Origin: Janthinobacterium tructae
GTDB lineage: Bacteria > Pseudomonadota > Gammaproteobacteria > Burkholderiales > Burkholderiaceae_D
DNA length: 64,000 bases
Assembly: GCF_006517255.1 (NCBI RefSeq)
Contig: NZ_CP041185.1
Span: forward strand, 1,240,001 to 1,304,000
Direction of reading: 5' to 3'
A program made the translations under genes and the position numbers. Below the pieces are notes generated by a model. The model searched no databases, was not told the origin of the DNA, and saw only the letters and a program-made list of their open reading frames with translations. Positions 53,311-60,604 of the stretch are shown here, in pieces (position 1 is the stretch's first letter; the number at the start of each line of letters is the position of its first letter).

Positions 53311-54324
53311 TCAGAACTGCTCGATCCAGGCCGCCAGGTGGTCCGGCGTGAGCGCCGGTTCAGCCTGCACCACCTTGCCCTGCAAGCCCAGTTCCGTCTT
53401 ACTCAGCTGCAAGGACCAGCCGCGCCGCGCCAGCCACAGCAAGCTGGCCAGCCAGAATGCGTGGATGGACGAGACGGGCGTGGTGGTCGGCGTTTCCAGG
53501 AATTCCGTCAGCAGGCGGCCATCGAGGAACAGGGCAGTGCCGCCCTGGTTTTGCAGCGCCGCGCCAAACACGGGCAACAGCATGTCGATCGATTGCTCCA
53601 CGCCGCGCCCCGGGTGCTCGCGCTCGAGCGTGTCGAGCTGCTGGCGCACGGCGGCGGCAAAGACGGTGCCGCGGAAGGCTTCCGAACTGACCAGATCGGC
53701 ATAATCCATCAGCAGCCAGTCCGGCTCGGGCGGCGTGACGCCGGCCGTCAGGGCCGCCGACAGATACGCTTCCACGGGCAGCTGCTGTTCCGGACCGGCC
53801 AGGCTGGCGCACAAGGCGTACAGGGTGCCGATACGGTTGGCGACGGCTTGCCGCTGGCGCACCATCAGCTTTTCGCGCAGCAACTGCGCGTGTTCATTGC
53901 GCAGCCGCGCCAGTTCCAAAGCCTGCTTGAGTTCCATGCGCAGCGCCGCGATATCCCACGGCTTCTGGATATAGCGGTGGATCTGCCCCTGATTGACGGC
54001 TTCCACCGTGTGCTCCAGCTCGGAATACGCGGTGGTCAAAATGCGCACGATGTGCGGGTAGCGGTCCCAGGCATAGGACAGCAATTCGTTGCCATAGGCG
54101 CCAGGCATGCGCTGGTCCGACACCAGCACGGCGATGCGCTCGGCTTGCGCGTCGAGGATGCGCTTGCCCTCCTCGACCGAGGTCGCCGTCAGCACGTTGG
54201 CCAGCGGCGCGATGGCGCGTTGGAAATATTTGAGGGCGTTGGCCTCGTCATCGACATAGAGTATCGTCGGCAAGCCTTGCGCCGGCTCAAGCTGAGCCGG
54301 CAAACGCAGATTGGCGTCAATCAT
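53311..54324 (-). CDS. phcQ: Response regulator, PhcQ-like
   Basis: This 337-residue protein has an N-terminal receiver domain (about 18-140) with phospho-acceptor Asp70 in VLVSDQRMPG, the acidic pair in YVDDE and Lys in IQKPWD. A helical C-terminal half has no recognised DNA-binding domain. It is the fourth gene of an operon in the order of Ralstonia solanacearum phcBSRQ, where PhcQ is a regulator acting on phcA-controlled genes. Its start overlaps the phcR-like gene by 8 bp. The name is by synteny and domain match. Confidence 0.75.
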   Translation of the reverse strand: MIDANLRLPAQLEPAQGLPTILYVDDEANALKYFQRAIAPLANVLTATSVEEGKRILDAQAERIAVLVSDQRMPGAYGNELLSYAWDRYPHIVRILTTAYSELEHTVEAVNQGQIHRYIQKPWDIAALRMELKQALELARLRNEHAQLLREKLMVRQRQAVANRIGTLYALCASLAGPEQQLPVEAYLSAALTAGVTPPEPDWLLMDYADLVSSEAFRGTVFAAAVRQQLDTLEREHPGRGVEQSIDMLLPVFGAALQNQGGTALFLDGRLLTEFLETPTTTPVSSIHAFWLASLLWLARRGWSLQLSKTELGLQGKVVQAEPALTPDHLAAWIEQF

Positions 54325-55414
54325 GCTCGTTCCTTATATGTACTGGAAAATTCAGGGTGACTGTGGTGGCACTGCCAAATTCGGTGGCGATATCGAGGTT
54401 GCCGCCGAACGATTGCATCATGCGGTGGCAAAATACCATGCCCCAGCCCTTGCCTTCGTTGCCGCTGGCACTGACGGGGTCGAGCAACAGCTGCGCGACA
54501 ATCTCGGGGGCGATGCCGGCGCCATTGTCGCGCACCGTGATGCGGCCCGCATCGATGCGGATGCCGATCGCAGGATGGGCTTGCTCGCCGGCCGAACGCA
54601 GGGCATTCGCCAGCACGGACGATAAAATCAGCGCGACGCAATTGGGCGACTCGGCAATGGCGAAATCCTCGCCCTGCTCGACCGTGATGGCGGCGCGCTG
54701 GGCCGTACTCAAGGGATAGCTGTCGAGCAAGGCGGCCAGCAACTGGCGCGCGCTGCCGGCGCTGCGTCCACCCTGCATGCCCGGCCCGGCGCTGGCCAGG
54801 CGCACCGTGTCGACAAAACTGGCCAGCACGGACAAACAATAGCGCGCATTGTCGTGCATCAAAGCGGCCGCTTCGCCGATCTCGGCCTGTGGTGCGGCGT
54901 CCGCCTGCGCGCGCCGCGCGATGCCGCGCGCAAAGTTGGCGATGGCCGCCAGCGGCGTGTTCAATTCGTGCGCCAGGAAGGCCAGCGATTCCTCCATCGC
55001 CACCAGGCCCTGGCGGCGCGCGGCGCGCTCGCGTCCCGTCTGCACGGCCAGCTGCAGCGCCGTTTGCATGGCGACCATGTCAAGCGGCTTTTCCAGCAGG
55101 CGGAACAGCGCGCCGCCGTTGATCAGTTCGAGCAGCACGTCCTTGTCCGCATACGCCGTCACCAGCATGCTGACGATGTGCGGATAGCATTGCGCCACTT
55201 CCTGCAGCAGCTCGCTGCCAAGGCGGTCCGGCATGCGGTAATCGGTGACGAGCACATCGATGTTGGCGGCCTCATCTTTCAGCAAGGCCAGCGCCGCATC
55301 GACGCTGTGCGCCGTCAGCACGCGGTAGTGCGCACCGATGGCGCGCGCGAAGTACTTGCAGGCGAGCGCTTCATCGTCCACGTACAGCACGCTGGCGCGG
55401 CTATCGTTGTCCAT
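54317..55414 (-). CDS. phcR: Response regulator-histidine kinase hybrid, PhcR-like
   Basis: This 365-residue protein has a receiver domain first (Asp58 in VLVTDYRMPD, Lys in LEKPLD). A kinase core follows, with His in AFLAHELNTPLAAI and ATPase boxes LANALRSAG, DNGAGIAP and GKGWGMVFCHRM. A receiver joined to a C-terminal kinase is the unusual layout of PhcR. ATG at 55414 overlaps the phcS-like stop by one base (TAATG), so translation is coupled. It probably passes the quorum signal from PhcS toward the PhcA regulator. Confidence 0.8.
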   Translation of the reverse strand: MDNDSRASVLYVDDEALACKYFARAIGAHYRVLTAHSVDAALALLKDEAANIDVLVTDYRMPDRLGSELLQEVAQCYPHIVSMLVTAYADKDVLLELINGGALFRLLEKPLDMVAMQTALQLAVQTGRERAARRQGLVAMEESLAFLAHELNTPLAAIANFARGIARRAQADAAPQAEIGEAAALMHDNARYCLSVLASFVDTVRLASAGPGMQGGRSAGSARQLLAALLDSYPLSTAQRAAITVEQGEDFAIAESPNCVALILSSVLANALRSAGEQAHPAIGIRIDAGRITVRDNGAGIAPEIVAQLLLDPVSASGNEGKGWGMVFCHRMMQSFGGNLDIATEFGSATTVTLNFPVHIRNEHD

Positions 55415-56757
55415 TAACGGCCCTCCCAGTCGGAGCGCTGCAAGTCGAAATTCATGCTGGCCCATACACCCAGCTCGCTTTCGGCGGAGAGGGTGCCGCC
55501 GTGGCGCTCGATCACGCCATAGCTGATGCTCAGGCCCAGGCCCAGCCCCTGCCCCACTTCGCGCGTGGTGAAGAACGGTTCGAACACGCGCGCCAGGTTT
55601 TCCGGGGCGATGCCGGGGCCGTTGTCGCGCACGCTGATGCGCAGGCGGTTCTCGTCCCAGCGGGCCGTGATGCGGATCTCGAATGGCGGCGCATTGCCCT
55701 TGCGCATGGACAGCACGGCATTGCCCAGCAAATTGATCAGCACGCCCACGATGGCCGCCTCGTCGCCGCGCACCAGGGTGTCGACCGGCAAGTCGTGGCT
55801 GATGCTGACATTCTTCGTTTCATGCCCCACCAGGCGGATGGCCGCGTCGAGCGCGCTGCGGAACTGGAAATGGCCCGTTTCGAGCTGGTTGCCGCTCTTG
55901 CGGTAGGCAAAGGTTTTTAAATCGGACACGATGTGCTGCACGCGCAGCATGCCCTGCTTGGCGTCGGCCAGGCATTCGCTCACCAGCGCGCTTTGCTTGG
56001 CGGCCGGGTCTTCAATGGCCACCTCGATGGCCATCATGCAGAAATTCACGGGGTTGTTGACTTCATGCAGCATGCCGGCGGCCAGGGTGCCGATGGCGGC
56101 CATTTTCTCCTGCTGCAGCATCTGCCCCTTGATATCGGCCAGGCTTTTGTTGGTTTCTTCCAGCTGGGTGTTCTTTTGCGCCACTTCCGCCTTCAGCTGG
56201 AACAGCATGAAGCGGGCGCGCTCATTGAAATAGGTAAACACGGCGCTGATGCTGGCCGACATGATCAGGAACAGGCAATTGACGACAAACGTGGCCGGCA
56301 AGTCGAAGCCGCCCGCATGCCAGGCGCAGGCGGCCACGTACAGCAGGCAGGAGATGGCGCCGAAGACCATGTTTTGCCACAGGCCGAAGGCCAGCACGAT
56401 GCCCGAGGAATAGATGGCCAGGGTCATGCCCACGTAATAGATCGAGGTGGCGCCTTCCGTGATGGCGATCATCCAGGCGATCATGATTTGCGGCAGGATC
56501 AGCCAGACAAAAGTCAGTCCCTGGATACGGTCTTGCGCCCAGCGCGTGCGCATGGCCAGCACGACGAAAAAGATCAGCACGGACACAAGGATGCGCGCAC
56601 TGGTAAACGCCGACTGCTTGTCCGGATACAGCGCCGAATCGAGGCCCATGCCCAGCAGGATCAGCACGATGCCCGTGTAAGCGCCGCCGCGGCTGAATTC
56701 CAGGCGGAAGTCGCGCAAAACGGCCGTGTAGCCGGCGTGCAGGCCTGGAGTATCCAT
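55414..56757 (-). CDS. phcS: Membrane sensor histidine kinase, PhcS-like
   Basis: This 447-residue kinase has about six transmembrane helices (residues 27-175), a coiled coil (about 185-215), the dimerisation domain with His231 in AAGMLHEVNNPVNF and a complete ATPase domain (LLGNAVLSM, DNGPGIAPENLARVF, GLGLGLSISYGV). In Ralstonia the PhcS kinase responds to the methyl ester made by PhcB. The ATG at 56757 overlaps the phcB-like stop by one base (TGATG). Confidence 0.82.
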   Translation of the reverse strand: MDTPGLHAGYTAVLRDFRLEFSRGGAYTGIVLILLGMGLDSALYPDKQSAFTSARILVSVLIFFVVLAMRTRWAQDRIQGLTFVWLILPQIMIAWMIAITEGATSIYYVGMTLAIYSSGIVLAFGLWQNMVFGAISCLLYVAACAWHAGGFDLPATFVVNCLFLIMSASISAVFTYFNERARFMLFQLKAEVAQKNTQLEETNKSLADIKGQMLQQEKMAAIGTLAAGMLHEVNNPVNFCMMAIEVAIEDPAAKQSALVSECLADAKQGMLRVQHIVSDLKTFAYRKSGNQLETGHFQFRSALDAAIRLVGHETKNVSISHDLPVDTLVRGDEAAIVGVLINLLGNAVLSMRKGNAPPFEIRITARWDENRLRISVRDNGPGIAPENLARVFEPFFTTREVGQGLGLGLSISYGVIERHGGTLSAESELGVWASMNFDLQRSDWEGR

Positions 56758-58151
56758 CAAGGAATGCTCACTTCCGCGAACACATTCACGCCCGTGGCGT
56801 CGACATAGATTTTCGGCGCCGTCGCATGTTCGGGCAGCAAGGCCGACAAGCCCGCCTCATTGCGATAGATCAAATGCCACTCCAGCAAATGCTCCATGCC
56901 GAACTTGCCCGGATTGTCGGCGTGCACATTCGTCACCAGCAGGCGCCCGCCCGGCCCCACGCGCGAGGCGAAATGCAGCAGCAGGCGCGCGCACACCTTG
57001 TCGGACAGGTAGTCGAACAGGCCGGCGCAATACACGGCGTCGAAACTGCCGGGCAAGCCCGTGATGCCCGAGCCGTGACGGCGCTTGAGCAGGTTGTGCA
57101 CGGAGTCGTGCACATAATCGATTTCCACCACGCTTCCCGTGCGCTGCATGATGGTGGTCAGGCGCGCGCGCGTCCAGTCCAGCGTTTCGCTGCTGAAGTC
57201 GACCAGCTCGAAGGCCAGCCACTGCGCATCCGGGCACGTTTCCAGGAAACGCTGCACCTCGATGGCGGGGCCGCAGCCCACGTTGAGCACTTTATACACG
57301 CGCCCGGCAACACGCGCCTCGGCCGCCTTGTGCGCCAAAAACTCCGTCAGGATATCGATGCGGTTGCGGTGCGCCGTGGCGACAGCCGCCTGCAAGAAGG
57401 CTGCATTGACAATCTGAAAATACGTGCTCGGACCCTGGCGCGGATCGTCGAGCAGCTGATTGACCATCTGGTAATCGCCCGCATAGCCGAGCGGTTTGGT
57501 AAACGTGCGGAAGACGAACGGCGCGCGCAGGATCAGCGGGTGCAGCGCCGTCTGGGCAAAGGCCCGGTGGGCCGGCGCCCGTTCTTCCTCGACCAGCGAG
57601 GCTTCCACCTCGAGCTGGCGCAAGTACAGCTGGGTTTGCTCCATCAGCGGCAAGGCCAGCTCGTCGAAGATGTCGGCGCGCAGGCGGCCGTTTTCCTTCG
57701 GCAGCGAGTCGGACAAGTCGACTTGCTCGACCCAGCGCGCCACCTCCGACAAAAAGGCGCGCATTTCGTTGACGACGATCTGGTAATCGCGACGGATGCG
57801 GAAGCGCTCGCCCCAGCCCGCGACAAAGGCGCTGGACTCTTTCGCCACGGCGCCCTTGACCACCACCACGTCGCTCAGCTCGCGCCACTCGTCGATCAGG
57901 GTGACGGAAACGATGGCGGTCAGGCCCGTGTTGACGCTGCTGATGACGACGGCCTTGCCCACATAGGCGTTCTTCGCCCCCATGCGCACCGTCACGTCAT
58001 TGAGCACCTCGCTGACCTGCACAATCGAGTAGGGATTGTAGATTTCCATGACCAGCGAATTGCGCTGCAAGTTGAAAATCGTGCCGCGCACCGCCTCACC
58101 CTGGGTGTTACGGAAACTGACGACTGGATCGATCTGCGATTGTGAATACAC
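56757..58151 (-). CDS. phcB: SAM-dependent methyltransferase, PhcB-like (quorum-signal synthase)
   Basis: This 464-residue protein has a PilZ-like beta domain at the N-terminus (about 8-90), a helical middle with FTKPLGYAGDYQMV (217-230) and a class I methyltransferase domain with motif I LNVGCGP (289-295) and FELVDFS. PhcB in Ralstonia methylates 3-hydroxy fatty acids to the volatile signals 3-OH PAME/MAME. The operon order B-S-R-Q is identical. The start is GTG at 58151 (the frame is closed just upstream) with no good ribosome site, so expression may be low. The acyl chain specificity cannot be read from sequence. Confidence 0.8.
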   Translation of the reverse strand: MYSQSQIDPVVSFRNTQGEAVRGTIFNLQRNSLVMEIYNPYSIVQVSEVLNDVTVRMGAKNAYVGKAVVISSVNTGLTAIVSVTLIDEWRELSDVVVVKGAVAKESSAFVAGWGERFRIRRDYQIVVNEMRAFLSEVARWVEQVDLSDSLPKENGRLRADIFDELALPLMEQTQLYLRQLEVEASLVEEERAPAHRAFAQTALHPLILRAPFVFRTFTKPLGYAGDYQMVNQLLDDPRQGPSTYFQIVNAAFLQAAVATAHRNRIDILTEFLAHKAAEARVAGRVYKVLNVGCGPAIEVQRFLETCPDAQWLAFELVDFSSETLDWTRARLTTIMQRTGSVVEIDYVHDSVHNLLKRRHGSGITGLPGSFDAVYCAGLFDYLSDKVCARLLLHFASRVGPGGRLLVTNVHADNPGKFGMEHLLEWHLIYRNEAGLSALLPEHATAPKIYVDATGVNVFAEVSIP

Positions 58152-58370
58152 GATTGGGCATTATCAAGTTGCCCGGCTGCCGGCGCACCACGCTGGGCAC
58201 GCCAGTTTCCAGGCTGGGTTAAGGCACGGCACAGCGGTCGTCGCCGCCGCACCGGAGCGCCTCAAAGCGCGTCTGTTCGCTCTCTGATCGAGTGTACTAT
58301 GGATGTAGTAGAACGGGCAATTGTTCCCACTGGAATGACTGCCCGTGGCGCTGGCGCGCAACGCCGCCAT
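58152..58370. other. Intergenic region upstream of the phcB-like gene
   Basis: This 219 bp gap holds the promoter of the phc-like operon on the minus strand and the end of the AraC gene's transcript. I see no clear operator or sigma boxes. Confidence 0.45.
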
Positions 58371-59396
58371 TCAACCGGCCACGAACAGTGCCAGCGCATG
58401 ACGCAACAACTGCGGCGTTTGCCCCGTCCAGCGCTTGAACGAGCGGCGAAAGTTGGTGGCATCATGAAAGCCGAGGTAGGCGGCCACGGCGTCGTTGTCG
58501 TAGCCATGCGCCTGGAACAGGTAGATGGCCTTGTGCGCGCGCACCTGGTCCAGCTCGGCCTGGAAATGCGTGCCATGGCGTGCCAGGTGGCGCTTGAACG
58601 TGGCGGGACTGACGCCGAATTCCTGTGCCGTGCGTTCCAGCGTGGGTGCGCAGCGGATATTGGCCAGCAGGTAGTCGTACAGCGCACCGAGCAGGCTCGT
58701 TGCCGGTACAGGTGCCAGGGCGGCCGCCCGCAAGGCCAGCGCGGCCGCCGTGGCATTGCCGCGCGGCCAGGGTTTATCAAGCCAGCTGGAATCGATGAGC
58801 ATGGCATCGACCTGGCAATCGAAACGCAGCGCCTGGCCCAGGTGCACCTCGTGCTGCTCCACGTGACGTGGCCGCGCGCGGTTGAAGCAGAAGCGCCACG
58901 GCAACGCCTCGCCGGCCAGCCAGCGGCACATGGCCGCCAGCGCCGTCATGTGCATTTCCACCAAAAAAGGCAGCTGGCTCGGCGCGCCGAACGCATCGAC
59001 CCAGTACAACACGTGCAGCTCGCCCGCCTCGCGCAAGCGCGGCTGCAGCAGCGGACACAGCAAGGTGTGGAAGCCGCACAGGATGGTCAAGGCCTGGCGC
59101 AAGTTCTGCGCCTGCAGCAAGGCATGGCTGGCGGCGCCGTAATGACCGGGCAGCATTTGCTGGCCCAGCATGAAGCTGGTGTCGGCACTGTCCAGGCCGC
59201 GCGCCACATTGGCCAGCAGTTGCAGGTATTGCGCGGCGCTGACCTGGCTTTCCGCACACGGCAGCGCACCACCGTCGAGGCCCGTGCCCTTGAGTAGCGG
59301 CGCCACAGCCAGTTCGCGGCTGCGCGCGTAGTCGAGCACCAGCGCCGGCTGGTGATGGGCCGCGATGCTGGGGTCGCCTTGCTGGTTCAGCGGCAT
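58371..59396 (-). CDS. AraC family regulator (OruR/ArgR-like ligand domain)
   Basis: This 341-residue regulator has a large N-terminal ligand-binding domain of the AraC_binding_2/OruR kind and a C-terminal helix-turn-helix pair (TLERTAQEFGVSPATFKRHL then AVAAYLGFHDATNFRRSFKR). The ATG at 59396 overlaps the stop of the preceding GGDEF-like gene by one base (TGATG), so the two are coupled. The frame extends further upstream, but that part is only a shadow of the preceding gene. The target is unknown; the neighbouring phc-like operon is a candidate by position. Confidence 0.82.
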   Translation of the reverse strand: MPLNQQGDPSIAAHHQPALVLDYARSRELAVAPLLKGTGLDGGALPCAESQVSAAQYLQLLANVARGLDSADTSFMLGQQMLPGHYGAASHALLQAQNLRQALTILCGFHTLLCPLLQPRLREAGELHVLYWVDAFGAPSQLPFLVEMHMTALAAMCRWLAGEALPWRFCFNRARPRHVEQHEVHLGQALRFDCQVDAMLIDSSWLDKPWPRGNATAAALALRAAALAPVPATSLLGALYDYLLANIRCAPTLERTAQEFGVSPATFKRHLARHGTHFQAELDQVRAHKAIYLFQAHGYDNDAVAAYLGFHDATNFRRSFKRWTGQTPQLLRHALALFVAG

Positions 59397-60298
59397 CAGG
59401 CAGGCGCGGCGGAACTGATCCCGGCACCGGAGCGCGGCGTTTCCACGGCACGGCTCAGTTCGGCCAACACCACTTCCGGCACGCCATCGGTAAGCGAGCA
59501 GGCATGCCGCAGGCTCAAACGGATTTCGCGGTTGTCGTTGGCATGGTGGCGCATCTGCCCCACCATGGCGCACAGGTGGCGCGCCTTCACGGCCGCATCC
59601 TCGCGCGACACGCCCGGCATCAGCACGGCAAAGCGGTCGCCCGCATAGCGGCACAGCAAATCGTCATTGCGCAAGTTCAGCAGCAGCATGTGGCCCACGG
59701 CTTGCAGCACGCGGTCGCCTTCGCGGTGGCCGTATTCGCGGTTAATCAGGTGAAAACTGTCGATGTCGAGCAAGACCAGCGCGCAATCGAGACCGGGCCG
59801 GCGTTCCTGTTCCAGGCGCATCTGCGTGCGCAGATAGCTGGCGTCGGCCAGCTGCGTGATGCGGTCGAAGGCGCGGTGGTCGCGGAACAGGCGCTCGCGC
59901 TTTTGCAGGTGTTCGTTCAGGCGAAACTGCTCCTGGCGCCAGTAATACATGCCGATGGTCAGCACCAGCATGCCAAACGGAATCAGCGCTTCCAGCCAGT
60001 TGTCCCACACGGCGCTCTTATCGACGGCAAAGAATTCATCCAGGCAATCGGCCCAGGAGCCCAGCATGATCGCGCACAGGCCGCCGGCGATCAGGCTCGT
60101 CACACGTCCGCGTGGACGGCTGCTGAGGGTAAACAAAAACCAGATGCCCGCCATGACGGCCGTGCCGCCTTCGCAGACGATATCCATCCACTTCCAGATG
60201 GCAAACGGTTTAAGGTGGCCTAGTGTCGCGTACAGGAAAAAGAACAGGGGCAATGCCAGCGCGGCGGCAATCAGACTGTTACGGTGCAACGGCAGCAT
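59396..60298 (-). CDS. Membrane protein with degenerate GGDEF domain
   Basis: This 300-residue protein has about four hydrophobic helices (residues 8-125) and a GGDEF-like domain (about 145-290). The signature is changed to AGDRF (in LLCRYAGDRFAVLMPG) and the metal-binding DIDSFHLINREYGH segment is retained. Loss of the first Gly and of the Glu suggests no cyclase activity, so it could be a GTP or c-di-GMP sensor. AAAGG lies eight bases before the ATG at 60298. It is coupled to the AraC gene. Confidence 0.78.
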   Translation of the reverse strand: MLPLHRNSLIAAALALPLFFFLYATLGHLKPFAIWKWMDIVCEGGTAVMAGIWFLFTLSSRPRGRVTSLIAGGLCAIMLGSWADCLDEFFAVDKSAVWDNWLEALIPFGMLVLTIGMYYWRQEQFRLNEHLQKRERLFRDHRAFDRITQLADASYLRTQMRLEQERRPGLDCALVLLDIDSFHLINREYGHREGDRVLQAVGHMLLLNLRNDDLLCRYAGDRFAVLMPGVSREDAAVKARHLCAMVGQMRHHANDNREIRLSLRHACSLTDGVPEVVLAELSRAVETPRSGAGISSAAPA

Positions 60299-60483
60299 GT
60301 GGGGAACCTTTAAAAGTGGTGCTGTCGCCACGATAGCGCCCGCCCATGACGGCACGATGACATACGCCACACCCCTGCGGCAGGTGCAAACGGCTCATCA
60401 TGAGCAACGCAACTGATGCAAATCCAGCAAGCCATTGCCCGTGCGCCCTGCGCTGGCAGGTCATTTCAGCTCACCACCCTTCA

Positions 60484-60497
60484 TTTCCGGCCGGAAA
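60484..60497. promoter_or_regulatory. Perfect 14 bp palindrome upstream of the Pho-box promoter
   Basis: TTTCCGGCCGGAAA reads identically on both strands. It lies 41 bases upstream of the Pho box and may be a second regulator's operator or a short hairpin. The rest of 60299-60537 shows only a GGCC-GTTG-tttt-CAAC-gc-GGCC hairpin (60507-60528). Confidence 0.45.
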
Positions 60498-60537
60498 GCG
60501 TTCACAGGCCGTTGTTTTCAACGCGGCCAGCCCTTGC

Positions 60538-60571
60538 CTGTCACGCAACCGTCATATTTGCTGCCTAGAAT
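60538..60571 (+). promoter_or_regulatory. Pho box and -10 element of the TonB receptor-phytase operon
   Basis: CTGTCAC (60538-60544) and CCGTCAT (60549-60555) are two 7 bp direct repeats, each one mismatch from CTGTCAT, separated by 4 bp as in the PhoB consensus. TAGAAT follows at 60566-60571, 10 bases after the second repeat, the normal position for a PhoB-activated -10 box. The receptor starts 33 bases further on. Confidence 0.75.
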
Positions 60572-60604
60572 CCGCCCGGTTCCCTACCCCTAACCGAGCT
60601 CTTC

